Shown here: piece after piece, positions 10,992 to 22,520 of the stretch
How positions within the stretch are numbered: the first letter of the stretch is position 1
Layout: each line of letters begins with the position of its first letter
Source: Azolla pinnata
Lineage: Eukaryota > Streptophyta > Polypodiopsida > Salviniales > Salviniaceae
Assembly (NCBI GenBank): GCA_037176905.1
Contig: JBBBWG010016223.1
Span: 25,529 to 81,731 of the forward strand
Reading direction: 5' to 3'
Length of the DNA stretch: 56,203 nt
Translations under genes and position numbers: made by a program
The notes under the pieces: model-generated
What the model was told of the DNA's origin: nothing
What the model saw: only the letters and a program-made list of their open reading frames with translations
The model's database searches: none

Positions 10992-12043
10992 TCCAGCAGC
11001 TCCATGGCTCGTTCGTTTCCTTCCTGCAACAGAACAGAAATTTTCTGGAACGGACGAACTTCATGTATTTGTCGAAGGTGCCCCTGAACGTTTACGTATT
11101 TGCACAAATACCCCCCTTCTCTTTCAAGGCTTTCCCAGAATACCCCTTCTCAGAAATCTTCCACGGACCACAATTCTGCCTCTTTGTTTTGGGTTTGATT
11201 ATGGTCATTTAATTGAAGAAGAAGGAAGCGGATCGAAGAAAGGCGCAGTGCAGAAGTGCGTATTGTATCTGTTCGAATCGTGAAAGTTAGCCCTTCCGGA
11301 GGAGGCTGTTTCGGTGTGATCGAGCTATACCCTCGGGGAACTAGTTGCCCTAATCCATCTTGAGAGAGAGAGAGAGAGAGACAAAGAGATAGAGGGACAG
11401 AGAGATAGAGAGACAAATAGAGATTTCGTAGGAACGAGACCCTTGCGTTCATCGAGGTATTCGGAGGTCACGGAACAGCGGAATCGCCGATGGACGGACG
11501 CGTGTGGCGTCGGAAACGTTTTCGCGTGTGCGCAGTGAGCTCGCTGCTCCTGTGGCATTCGAAATCGGTCGGATGGAAAGACGGAGATTTAGGTTGATTG
11601 GAATACAAACGCCCGGGCCATGGGCGATTTCGTTCTTTTGATGGAGCTCAGAAGTTGTTACCGGGGCAGCGGCAAGCAAGGTCCATGTGTTTCGACCCAA
11701 TCGTGTCTCTGGAGGTTAGGGATGTGGAATATCGGGTAGGTAGGCAAAAACCATGCATGGCATGCATGGCTAGTAGTAGTTGTTGCAGACGTCGGGGTTA
11801 GGTTCAGATGAAGTGTGTGGATCGGATACGCGGTCGTGGGACACCGGAAAACAAGCAATACAACAGGCGGTTGGCCCATGAGGAGCAGCTGAAGCGGAGT
11901 CGGGGGTGACTTTTCCCCGGGCCATCTGTAACCAACCAACGAATGCGGGAAAGAAACAGAGCAGAATAAGAGCAGGAGCAGAGGAGCAGAGACTGCTGCA
12001 GGAGGAAGGCAGAGAAATCGAGCGCTCGAAAGGAAGGAAGAGG
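10992..12043. other. Divergent promoter region of the PPR and DUF247 genes
   Basis: This spacer holds the 5' flanks of the reverse PPR gene and the forward DUF247 gene. It contains a GA-rich tract at about 11361-11420. From about 11900 the sequence becomes purine-rich and continues into the DUF247 leader, whose frame is open from a GTG at 11906 but has its first ATG at 12044. Confidence 0.55.
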
Positions 12044-13353
12044 ATGCAGCAGAGGGATCGGGCGATGGGGCCGACGAAGTACTCGTCGTTCCTCAAGCGC
12101 AACTACTCGGTGTCGCTGAGCGACCCGGCGACGATCGAGTGCTCGAGGAACGCGGAGCAGAGCTGGGTGGCCCACATAAAGCGGGTGCTGGAGCAGGCGC
12201 AGTGCGAACGCCCGGCATTCGCATCTGCATCTGCAACTGCAACTGCAACTGCATCTGCAACTGCAACTGCAACTGCATCTGCAACTGCATCTGCGATAGC
12301 AATAACAACACAGGAGGAGGAGCAGGAGGAGGAGGAGGAGGGGCCTTCGATCTTCATGGCGCCGAGCCCGCTGCGGTCTCTGCGCCACGACGCGTTCGTT
12401 CCGCAGGTTGTGGCGCTGGGCCCGTACCACGGTGACCTGGGGCCTCACCACAGCTCTTTCCCGAGGAACGAGGACACGGAGCGCTACAAGGCGATCGCCG
12501 CGAGGGAGATGGAATCCCACAAGGTCATCGCCTCCAAGCACGTGGAGCGCGGCCTGGGCGACCATCTGGGAGGCTTCTCGGGGCTCGTCCGCGACTTCCT
12601 GCGCCTCGTCCCCGCCATCCGCGCCCAGTACTCGACCGAGCTCGTCACGTGCTCGACCGACGAGAAGCTCGCGTACATGCTCGCGCTCGACGCGTGCTTC
12701 GTCGTCGAGGTCCTCAGGACGAACCTCGGGCGCCGCCGGGCGGATCGTGTCGACGACGACGACGATCGTGATAATGATCGCGGTGGTGGTGGTGGTGGTG
12801 ATCATGATGATGATGATGGTGGTGATGATGATGGTGATGGTGGGTTCCGCGCCTACTACTACACGCGCTTCCCGCGCCCGCTCCGCAAGTCGGTGGTCCA
12901 GGACATTGTGCTCCTCGAGAACCAGATCCCGCTCTTCCTCCTGCTCCGCGTGCTGCGCATGGGCGCGCGCTGCGCGAGCGAGGAGCGCGCCCAACAGCTC
13001 CTCGGCGCCATGGTCGAGAAGGTGGCGACGGAGGTGCTGCCCTTCGACGTTCCCCGAGCCGGCGCCGCGGGGGACAAGCTGGAGGACAGCGTGTCGGGAA
13101 TCGCCCGGAACCTGCGGAGGCGGAGGCACCTCCTCGACATCCTCTACGGGATGGTGGTGAGCGAAGGGAGCGGCGACGATGATCGATGGGGAGGCGGAGG
13201 AGGCAAGAATATCGGGGGATCGAATGCATCGGCGAGGACGATGACGGCGATGAGATCGCAGCAGCTGGGGACGATCGCCGAGGGAGGCGAAGAGTCGTCG
13301 GAATTCGTCGCGGGGGGCGCAGCGAGGGAGATCGAGGCCGAAGGAAGGAACAA

Positions 13354-13414
<61 letters not shown>

Positions 13415-13522
13415 AACAACAACAACAACAACAACAACGGCGGTGAAGGCGGTGAAGGCGAGCGGTTGGATCGTCGTCAACGATTCTCGGGACGTTGGAA
13501 GTGGTGGCGGAGATGGTCGAAA

Positions 13523-13558
<36 letters not shown>

Positions 13559-14305
13559 CTAATTCAGCCGAACATTAACACGGTCGAGTCCGAGGAGGCG
13601 AGCGCATCGGGGAAGCTGAGCTGCCCGAGCGCGACGGAGCTGCATAGCACGGGGATCACGTTCAAGCCGATGTCGGCAACAACAACAACAACAACAACAA
13701 CAACATCATCATCGACAACAACAACATCGACAACGACGACAACGATGTCTGGGAAGAGATCGGCGCGAAGAAGCATGGTGTCGGTGGTGTACGACGAGCG
13801 GCGCGCGGTGCTGTACCTGCCGCGGATCCGCGTCGGCGACGAGACCGAGGCCTTCTTCCGGAACCTCATCGCGTACGAGAGCCAGTTGCCGGGGAAGGCG
13901 GGCCGCGGGGTCGGGGTCCTCTCGTATCTGCGCTTCATGAACAGCCTCGTCGACACGCCCGACGACGTCGCTCTCCTCGTGGACAAGGGAGTGATCGCGC
14001 AGGACATCGGCAGCAACGAGGAGGTCGCGGGCATGTGGAACCGCCTGTGTGCGAACACGGCGCGCGTGCGCGACCCCGCTCTCGACCGGCTCGTCGGCCG
14101 GCTGTCCGCCCACGCCGCGCGCCGTGTGAACGCGCTCAAGGCCGAGTTCAAGCGCACCTACCTCAGCCGCCCGTGGCTCTTCGTGTCGCTGCTCTCGGGC
14201 GCCTCCGTCATCCTCATGACCCTCCTCACCATGTACTACACCATCCTGCTCTACGACGCCATCTACCACAAGAAGCTGGCAGAGCACGCGCAGCAGCATC
14301 GGTAG
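12044..14305 (+). CDS. DUF247 membrane-anchored protein with long low-complexity inserts
   Basis: A single-exon gene of 753 codons (746 if ATG 12065 is used). The N-terminal half has DUF247 landmarks: FVPQVVALGPYHG, then LAYMLALDACFVVEVL and VVQDIVLLENQIPLFLLLRV. The C-terminal half resumes with LPRIRVGDETEAFFRNL, AYESQ and a FMNSLVDTPDDVALLVDKG block. One hydrophobic segment (LFVSLLSGASVILMTLL) near the end fits the family's C-terminal anchor. Plant DUF247 proteins are mostly uncharacterised; some grass members act in self-incompatibility, which should not be assumed here. Odd features: an Ala/Thr/Ser tract near residues 56-85, about 27 Asn near 439-465, 11 Asp near 494-504 and a Thr/Ser tract near 545-566, each from a trinucleotide run. 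The conserved parts are strongly G+C-rich compared with neighbouring genes. Confidence 0.88.
13353..13437 (+). repeat. (AAC)n run coding for poly-asparagine
   Basis: About 27 AAC codons, broken by a single AAT, lie in frame in the DUF247 gene. Shorter in-frame runs follow: GAC at 13523-13555 (poly-Asp) and ACA at about 13676-13742 (poly-Thr with Ser). The near-pure codons suggest recent slippage rather than old conserved sequence. Confidence 0.95.
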
Positions 14306-14372
14306 CAGCATCGGTAGCTGCATCGGTAGCAGCATCGGTAGCTGCATCGGTAGCAGCATCGGTAGCTGCATC
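14291..14372 (+). repeat. 12-base tandem repeat carrying six in-frame TAG stops
   Basis: The unit CAGCATCGGTAG alternates with CTGCATCGGTAG. Because 12 is a multiple of three, TAG recurs in the DUF247 frame at 14303, 14315, 14327, 14339, 14351 and 14363. The gene's stop codon is the first of the six. Confidence 0.95.
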
Positions 14373-16259
14373 CACCAGCGAGCAGGCGCGATCGATCGCT
14401 AGCACCAGCGCTCCATCGCTGCTTTTCTTCTTCGGCGCGATCGGTGGAAACGTGGACGTGTATCACTTGCGTCTCTGAAGCAAAAACCCAGAGAGCAGCC
14501 AAAACAGCAGCCAAAACAGCAGCCAAAACACGCCCTCTGAACTGCCCGGTTTCGAAAGTCACACGTTGTCATGCGGGCTGGCATCAAGATGACGAGGGAA
14601 CGTATCTTTGATGAGAGAACGTGCGCTGCCTCGACGACTACGACCGTTGTTCTCTGGGACACCACAAACCTTACCCCCTCGTATCTCTCCTTTCTCTGTT
14701 GCGACACCTGAACCACGCATATAAATTCACCATCAGCACGTAACCGTTTATTCCGTACCAAATGTGTACCATTTTTTTTTTTTTCCCAAAATGAAGCTAT
14801 TTTCCCATTAGTTATGAAGCATTATTGCGTAGAGAGTTTACAAGAAGACTTATACACACATCGGGGAGACTTCTTCCGATCAAGTAAAAGAAGATAAGCC
14901 TACTTACATTGCCTTGCGGCTTAACTTAATGTAAGATGTATCATCTTTATTACATATATCACCGGAGTTTTCTTTCCGATTAACTTTTTTACCATTCAAA
15001 CTTGTATCTCTTGTTTGTCTTTTTTTTTTTTTTTACTCCGGATGATTGGCTCCCTTCTTTCTTTATCACGATTTTTTTCCCTGAAAAATACATTCTTCCA
15101 TCAATGAAAAAAATATTTACAACAATGACCAAGCCTGGTCCACGAATGAAGTGCAATAAGAGCCGTTATGTATTCTTTCTCCTTACATACGTAGCTAAAA
15201 CAAATCTCTTATCCATCGCATGGATTGACCTTGATCTAATTTAGAATGCCAAGTTTGTAGTAGCATTTTCCTCCTTTTACCCTCCTATAGCAATTGTCGG
15301 GCTGGAAAAATCCATTTTGGGGCTGTATAGTTCCATTGCAGTTGAAGCGATTCTCCTTCGAGCACTTGTGCCGCACTCCGTTTCTTTGACGTGGTTTAAC
15401 TCGTAGTGATTAATTAATCATAAGGTCAAAAATATGATTTCTCCTGATCAATTACGGCCCCCAATGCTCATTGACGCTCCCCTGTAACCCCATAGCAGGG
15501 ACTCGGGAGGAAGAAAAAACTGCAGAAAACCTTACCTCGTGATAATGTTTTTGTCGCTTGGCCAATCGATTCTCAACCATCATTACCTCCTGCAGCATCT
15601 CGGATTCGGAAAAAGCCGGAAGCGTAAAAAAAGATCCTTCACGTGTGAACACGCACCGGCTGCGTGCTTTCCCGAGGCGAACAGGTCAACCCATGTACGA
15701 ACGAATCGTGGTCTGACTACGATTCGATTGCCCCTTGGCCAGCGTGCCCGAACGATCAACTGCAGGGCCATTTTACATGGACATCCCCCCGCCGCGCTTC
15801 TGTTTGCGGCCAAAACATTCTACGAACATCCGAGGGCCGAACACAATGGACAAGTCAGGTCAAAGATCGCTCTAAAGACCTCAGAGTTACGAACTCGCCC
15901 AACTATGGAAAGCACTACCAGCTAGCTCGCTAGCTACACAATCGATCGCGACTTACCGCCACTGACGATTCCAAGTTCTGACATCTGGTGATGGATCGAC
16001 TAGCTCTTCGCTTAATCTAGGAGAAGGGATCTGGATAAGGCTCACGGATTCGCAGGAGGGGCTGGATCCTCGGGGAAGTGTGCGGCGGAGGAATCACATG
16101 ATCCACACACGCATGCGGCTTTCGTCTGCGACGACGGTTTCGTGCTGGTGAAGAACGAGAACACGAGGATTCAGATCCGGGATTTTTCACCCAAGATTCT
16201 GAACTTTTAGAACACCGTCGTGGCTTTTGACCTTTGACCATCAACATTTGACCCTTGAC
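14373..16259. other. Intergenic, no gene recognised
   Basis: DUF247 3' flank and spacer. T runs lie near 14772-14784 and 15021-15034. From about 15500 the base composition rises in G+C and several short frames open, but none looks like a known protein and none has convincing splice partners. Confidence 0.5.
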
Positions 16260-16712
16260 CCCAGCATCATGACCCATTATGATGATGATGACTGTGGTGA
16301 TCATGATGATGATGATGGTGGTGGTGGTGGTGATGGTCATCAAGGTGGATGCATGATGGCGATGCATCGTGATGGTGGTGCGTGAAAGAGTATGCATGAA
16401 TGGCGATGCATGATGATGACACTCATCGTGACGTGAAGAGGATTAGGATGCATGACGACGACTGTGGTGGTGCATGATGGCAATGCATGATGCATGATGA
16501 TTACAGTGCCGATGCCATGGTGAAGATCATCATGATGCTGATGCATGATGATGACAGTGGTGATGGTGATGGTGGAGATGCGACGATGGTGACGCATGAT
16601 GGTGATGGCGGCGGCGGTGGAGATGTATCGCGTGGCGACCATGATGCACGATGATGCCGATCCATGATGATGATGGTTCTGTGATGATGCCGATTCATGA
16701 TGATGATGGACC
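16260..16712. repeat. ATG/CAT trinucleotide-rich tract
   Basis: A degenerate tract of ATGATG, CATGATG and GGTGGT words (for example TGATGATGATGGTGGTGG near 16304) runs up to the TGACGTCA array. His-rich frames on the reverse strand are artefacts of it. Confidence 0.8.
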
Positions 16713-16960
16713 ACATCATGGCGCATGACGTCATCGATCGATGCATGATGACGTGGGGCGCGTTCACATCATGGGCCATGACGTCATCGCTCGATGCATG
16801 ACGACGAGGGTGGCTGATCACATCATGGCGCATGACGTCATCTCCCGGTGCATGACGATGAGATCACTTCATGGCGCATGACGTCATCCCTCGATGCGTG
16901 ATGATGTCGGGGCGCGGTCACATCATGGCGCATGACGTCATCGCTCGGCCGTGACGTCAG
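16713..16960. promoter_or_regulatory. Array of six TGACGTCA palindromes upstream of the KLCR gene
   Basis: The 8-base palindrome TGACGTCA occurs at 16726, 16779, 16833, 16879, 16933 and 16952. The first five sit in a tandem unit of about 46-54 bases sharing TCACATCATGGCGCATGACG. TGACGTCA is the classical CRE/C-box target of bZIP factors, including plant TGA factors. All six lie 130-360 bases before the ATG at 17084. The sites are seen directly; a role in transcription is inferred. Confidence 0.75.
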
Positions 16961-17015
16961 CGTCCCCCCCGTTTTCCCGCCATTTCCAGAATCCACTCTC
17001 TCTCTAAAAACCTAC

Positions 17016-17018
<3 letters not shown>

Positions 17019-17067
<49 letters not shown>

Positions 17068-17072
17068 TCTCT
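17019..17072 (+). repeat. (CT)n tract in the KLCR leader
   Basis: A nearly pure CT run ends about a dozen bases before the ATG at 17084. CT/GA tracts in plant 5' leaders and core promoters are common and can bind GAGA-binding BPC proteins. Function here is inferred from position only. Confidence 0.85.
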
Positions 17073-17083
17073 ACTGTGTAGCT

Positions 17084-20000
17084 ATGGCGAGCTCGATGAG
17101 GTACCGAGCAGACGAAGGCCCGCAACAAGGACAAGGAGGAGGAGGAACAGATGAAGAAGACGAAGCAGCAGACGAAGGTGCGGAAGATGCCGGAGATTCC
17201 GACGAAGCTGCTGCCTTTGTTGCCCAGACCCGACTGTTTCTCAAGCCTTGCGATGCTCATCGCTTAGCTGTCCACAGGTTAGTGCAGGACTTGATCGAGC
17301 AGAGCGAGGCTCCGACTCTGGCAGATGAAGAAGAGGATGACAAAGATGAAGGAGGAGATGCAGCAGCAGCAGGAGGAGGAGGAGGAGGAGGAGGAGGAGG
17401 AGGAGGAGGAGAAGGAGGTGTCAGAAAGCAGAAGATTAGGGTTAGGAACGAGGTTCCCTCAAGAGAGAATTCAGGCCTAGTTCCTCCAGATGACAAGCTC
17501 CACACCGCTTCTTCGCGCAAACGGAATTCATCAAGCAAACCTGTCACCGATCCATCGGCGGGTGTTAAAACCCCATCTCCGTTGCAAAACAAGAGATCTT
17601 TCAGAACCTGTAAGAATTCGCTCGAAAAACCATCTCCATGTCTATCTTATGCAGCAAGGCAAACCGCATCTTCCGCAAGAAAGGCGGCATTCACTGCCAA
17701 ACCATCTACAACAATGAAAGACCACGACCACGGCAAGCAGTCGACCCGTAAAGAGTGCACAAAAGAAAGTGAAGAATATATGCGATCATCATTGCTTAGA
17801 AGGAGCATTTCATCTATTGCAAACGAAAGTTACAGTACAAACGGAAGAAGAAGAGGAAATAAGCCCATCAGAAAGCTTGTGTTTCTGGACGAAGCAGAAG
17901 GACATAAAGATGTCAACGCAAATGTAAATGGGAAGCCCTCATTGGGATCTTTCTTCTTGAAGCTTACCAAACAAGCTCTCTCATCAGGAAACAACCTGGA
18001 AACTGCTTTGGATCTCATCCGCCTAGCTGTAAAGCATTATGAAAATGCTGTTTCCGGTGGTATCGAAGGAAATCAAGATGGAATCGGGCAAAGCCCTGGT
18101 TTTTCTAATGCATACCATGATGGTGGTGGTGGTGGAATTGAGAGAGATCTTGGCGATGTGAAGGGAAGCCTTTGTGAAAGGAACTCTAATGATCTCGAGG
18201 AAAAAAATAGGTGTAATCAGGCAAACCGTGCTGATATGAAAGGATACCAAAGTGAAGGGCAAGGAAACCAAGCTTTTATTGTAAGAAACCATGTTGGTGT
18301 TAAGGGGAACTGTGCCAGGCTTGAACGGACATACAGTGGCATTGAGCGAAACCAAGGTGTTACTAAAGCAAATTGTGACATAATTAAAGCTAGATTAGAT
18401 CTCGCCACTAGCTTGCATGCAGAGGCGGCCATTCTATGCTCTCTTGGGCAGCATAAGGAAGCTGCTTACGTCCTAGAACGATCTATAAGCGTGCCTACCA
18501 TTGAACTAGGGGGTTGCCAACATGCCCTTGCAGTGTTTGTGAGCTACATGCATTTGGGTGACACTTTTACATTACTCGGTAAGAGAGAAGAAGCTTTCAT
18601 GGCTTACCATACTGGACTAAAGATTCAGATGGTATCTCTCGGCAATCGACATCCCCAAATCGGCAAAACATGTCGGTACTTAGCAGAAGCTCATGCCCAG
18701 GTAAACCAACCGATATGGATACTCTTTTGTTTTTTGGTAGCTCCATTGATCTGATTGATTTGTTTTTGTGATTTAATAGTTACAAATGTGACACAGTTAT
18801 AGCATGGAAATGGTCCAATTTAAGACACTGTCATGGCTTTTTATGCTCCATACTAAAAGCATTGCTATATCCAAAGGGGTTCCACCCTCAAGTGATTAAT
18901 GATCCATAATTCACTGAGTTGATTTCCTCAATGAGCAAGAGTTTGTTAATGACCGAAGATACTGCGGGATTGGGAATGCACTAACTACTTCTGAATTTGA
19001 TGAATAGTCATCCATGGCAATGGTTGGGGTGGATCATAAAATATTATTTAGGATCCCTTCAATCTTATAGAAGTACACCCATTGGCGGTGACGCACATTG
19101 TGTTTCAATTACTGTGCTCATTGTTTGTTTTTCAATCACAGGCTTTGCAATTTGATAAGGCTGAGATACTATGCCGACATGCATTGGACATATGGAGAGT
19201 CAACGGTGCGAGTGGCTCCCTCGGAGAAGCCTCTGATCGGCTACTCATGGGGCTCATATGCAATGAGAGTGGAAAACACAAAGCTGCATTAGAGCATTTT
19301 ATGCGTGCAAGGAAATCTTTCAGATCTAGTGGAGATAAAACTGAGGGATTTGTGGAAACCAGCATAGGGGACACTTTTGTCTCTTTGGGTTATCATGATA
19401 AGGCAGTGAGCGCATACCAGAAGGCCCTCACAACCTTCAAGAAATATAGCATCAATACCATGGACAGCTGTGTCGACATTGCATCTGTGTACGTGAGCTT
19501 AGCTGGGGTTTATATGAGGCTCGGGAAGGTGCAGGAATCAAGGGGTTGCTGTGAAACTGCTCTTCAAATCTACGCCAAAAATGGCGTCAAAGACGAAGTA
19601 GTAGCAGGTGCATTGACAGAAATCGCGACTATATATGAAGCACAGGATGAACACAATGCAGCTGTAAGCTTGCTGAAGAAAGCCATATGCATGCTTGCAC
19701 CGATTCCTGGGCGGACGAATGTGGTTGCAGGTGTGGAAGCACAGATTGGAATCATCGAGTATTTGCATCGGAATTATGGTGATGCACATTCCTTCCTGAG
19801 CAAAGCTGCGTTCAAGTTGAGAGCGAGTGGGCGGGGAGATAGCAGTAGTAGCTCTCTGCTTGGGATGGTCTTGAACCACATGGGTCTAGTTTATATTCAG
19901 CTCGCTGATGTGCAACAAGCTGTCAGGATGTTTGAAGAATCAAAGGACATTCTAGAAGCTGTATATGGGTCTCATCACCCAGAGACCCTCTCAGTTTACA

Positions 20001-20945
20001 GCAATCTTGCTGGTGCATATGATGCCTTGGGCAGGTAAGCAGCACTACACACCTGATATGTCTATCCAACATTGAATTGCATCAATTTCACTTCAACTAG
20101 TGCATACTACTTATCTTAAAACACTCATCTTATGTCTGTTTTGATGCCTTAACATATAGTGCTGGAGCAACACTTATCGCTGGTGCATGTCATGCCTTGG
20201 GCACTACACACCTGATATGTCTCTATCCAAGGTTGAATCGCATCAATTGCACTTCAACTAGTGCATACTACTACTCACCTTAAAACATTCATCTTATGCC
20301 TGTTTTGATGCCTTACATATGGTGCTAAAGCAACAATTATCCATCAATAATAGCTTGACCATGTCTAGTATAGCAATCTGGCTGGTGCATATGAGGCCTT
20401 GGGCGCTACACACCTGATATATTTCTATCCAAGGTTGAATTGCATCAATTTCACTTCAACTAGTGCATACTACTACTCACCTTAAAACACTCATCTTATG
20501 CCTGTTTTGAAGCAACACTTGTTCTATCTTTAATAGCTTGACTATGTCTAGTATATTCCTATGACTTCTAGTACCCAAAACCTTGCATGTTCCATTTCAT
20601 TCGCATAATTAGGTCCAAAAAGGAGCTGTATTTACTGCATGAGCAGTCAAAGAAACAATGTTGTTACAATGTAAGATCAGAGAGCCCACTCGACTTATGA
20701 AGCATCAAGACAAGTTGCATCATAGATTTCACATCTTTTTCAACAGCATTTTTGTGATTTTCAGGTTGGACGAAGCCATCGCCTTGCTAAGCTACAGTTT
20801 AGAAGCAAGAAAGGGGTTCACCAAAGGAAGTGGGTGCATAGAAGTGGAGGATGGGAAGGCTAGACTCGTGGAGTTGTTGAAAGCTAGAAGACCAGCGTCG
20901 AGTGTAGAACCGAACATAGCCTTTGTACATCGGCATCATCAATGA
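17084..20945 (+). CDS. Kinesin light chain-related / cellulose-microtubule uncoupling TPR protein
   Basis: Exons 17084-18700, 19142-20034 and 20765-20945 join in phase to 896 codons. The N-terminal 250 residues are acidic and low in complexity, with a poly-Gly run near residue 100 and a basic Ser-rich stretch. A helix, FLKLTKQALSSGNNLETALD, opens the folded part. From about residue 440, TPR motifs follow one another (LHAEAAILCSLGQHKEAAYV; MHLGDTFTLLGKREEAFMAY; SIGDTFVSLGYHDKAVSAYQ), ending in YGSHHPETLSVYSNLAGAYD, ALGR and LDEAIALLSYSLEARK, which is the typical plant KLCR/CMU C-terminus. CMU proteins fix cortical microtubules at the plasma membrane so that cellulose synthase tracks stay in place; KLCRs also scaffold IQD proteins. 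A stretch near residues 350-430 rich in short Gly/Asn repeats (for example GIERNQGVTKAN) looks lineage-specific. The sixfold TGACGTCA array and a CT leader lie upstream. Confidence 0.92.
20009..20555 (+). repeat. Three tandem copies spanning the exon 2 / intron 2 boundary
   Basis: Copies begin at 20009, 20179 and 20381 with GCTGGTGCATATGATGCC, which is the last coding part of exon 2, followed by the same intron sequence (CTACACACCTGATAT, then a CAACTAGTGCATACTACT block and AAAACACTCATCTTATG). Copies 2 and 3 lack the 11 bases around GGTAAGC that form the working splice donor of copy 1. The units are about 170-200 bases. Confidence 0.88.
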
Positions 20946-21589
20946 AACACGCTCGAGTGTGATGTCGTGGTGTTTGCAGGCTAGATCTCCTTGTTACCCT
21001 ATATACTTGTAGAAGTATTATATCTAGCATCATGACAGCAAGCAAGACAACAGATGGATTGGTCATGCGCTTCAACCCCTGCTCGTGGTATCGAGTATAA
21101 TGAGCTTGCTCCATCACTAATTGGTTGAAATGGATGCCACGGACTCTGCATTAGCAATGCTTGATACGAGAATTAGCGATAGTAATACAAGACCGGTTTA
21201 GGGTTTTCGGTGCAGATCAAACATCAGGTGGTGGTGATGGTAATGCCAATGTCTATGGAAAGTGTCAGAATGGTGTGAATGCGTGAGGAGTTGGTAGGGC
21301 CTCTGTTAGGGGATGGTTTTCATGGATTGATCGTGGTTTTTGTTGGAATCACTCTGGGAACAGCCTCCTCTGATCATCCACCATCAATGCCATTGTTAAA
21401 CGATGGCGAGCTATGACACATCTGCCGACTGATTCCACATTGTGAACAACATTCCGATGGATGAGCAATTTGAGCAAGACTCTTGAATTACGAAAATGCC
21501 ATCAATGCAAGGACAAAAGCTTGCAGGGCGTAGACTTTATGGGGTGTTCGATTTGCAGCGTCACCGTGAAGTGATCCCTCGATCACAAA
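20946..21589. other. KLCR 3' flank and spacer
   Basis: No convincing gene. It presumably holds the 3' untranslated region of the TPR gene. Short open frames on both strands have no recognisable homology. Confidence 0.5.
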
Positions 21590-21916
21590 ATGGATGATGT
21601 CAAAGCAGGATGTGATCGAAGATCATCGTCTTCTACGAAACATCCCAATGTCATTCTTGCCAGGCGTGGGAGGGGGCGCCATTTGTCCGAATCGCTCTTT
21701 CAGATGTGGACCCTAGAATCTGAGAGCGCAATGATATATATCAATGGGAAAGCAATTAAGAAGGCAATAGATGTGGGTACCATTGCGATTAGCTTTGTTA
21801 GCAAATGGCAATCAGCAAGAAATCTGGAAAGCAGCGCATTGGAGGGCATTTGTCGCAGCTGTTTAATGCCGGTTTTGAGTGGGCTCTTAGACATTGCACA
21901 TTTCTTTCATCACTGA
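21590..21916 (+). CDS. Small uncharacterised ORF, faintly Alba/Rpp20-like
   Basis: An ATG-started frame of 108 codons. Residues about 20-70 contain AMIYINGKAIKKAIDVGTIA, which by eye resembles the core of Alba-superfamily proteins (archaeal Alba, eukaryotic RNase P/MRP Rpp20), where a hydrophobic strand is followed by G-x-AI-x-x-A. About 50 residues align without a gap, but most other positions differ, and the C-terminal third looks unrelated. It could be a degraded copy, an exon of a gene I cannot complete, or chance. Downstream, the sequence dissolves into A/G-rich repeats. Confidence 0.25.
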   Translation: MDDVKAGCDRRSSSSTKHPNVILARRGRGRHLSESLFQMWTLESESAMIYINGKAIKKAIDVGTIAISFVSKWQSARNLESSALEGICRSCLMPVLSGLLDIAHFFHH

Positions 21917-22097
21917 ACCATGGGAAAAAGCGCAGAAAATTGAGAAGTAAATCGTGCGAAAGCCACAGGAAGCCGACAGTTGGAAAACAGAAGAGGAATG
22001 CGACGAAGGGCTTCTCTCGAGCACCTCTTGAGCACAAACAGAAGAAGCCAGGAAGGGCAAAAAAAGCACTGGAAAGCTATAAAAAAAACAAGCCAAA

Positions 22098-22520
22098 AAA
22101 AGCACTAAAAAGGCCAAATCAGAAAACATAGGAAAAAAGCAAAAGAGGGAAAAGCTTCAAAAAGCAAAAAGCAAAAAAGCAAAGAAGCAAAAAAGCAAGA
22201 AAAGCAGAAAACCAGTGAAATAAAAAAGCAGAACAATTGCGAGAAAAAATGTCTTTGAATTTTTCGAAGAAGGAACAGAAGAAGAAAAAGAGAGGAAGAA
22301 GAAGAAGAGGAAGAAAAAGCAGTAAAAAGGCCAAAACAGAAAACACGGAAAAAAAGCTTCAAAAAGCAAAACGCAAAAAGTAAAAAAGCAAAGAACCAAG
22401 AAAAGCAGAAAACCAGGGAAATAAAAAAGCAAAACGATTGCGAGAAAAAAATGTCTTGAAAATTTTCGAAGAAGGAACAGAAGAAGAAGAAGAAGAAGAA
22501 GAAGAAGAAGAAGAAAGAAG
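22098..22520 (+). repeat. Purine-rich tandem duplication before the DUF3537 gene
   Basis: Two copies of a roughly 210-base A/G-rich unit, about 22098-22310 and 22318-22510. Each runs from AAAAAGGCCAAA(A/T)CAGAAAACA through many AAAAAGC words to GAAGAAGGAACAGAAGAAGAA. The second ends in a long GAA tract. The Glu/Arg-rich frame across it has no ATG before 22627, so it is treated as leader or promoter. Confidence 0.82.

Noticed and set aside
11804..13480. 558-codon reverse-strand frame with poly-Val and His-rich parts, and other long frames antisense to DUF247
   Set aside because: They mirror the triplet tracts and G+C-rich codons of the forward DUF247 gene; only the forward frame has conserved family blocks and an end anchor.
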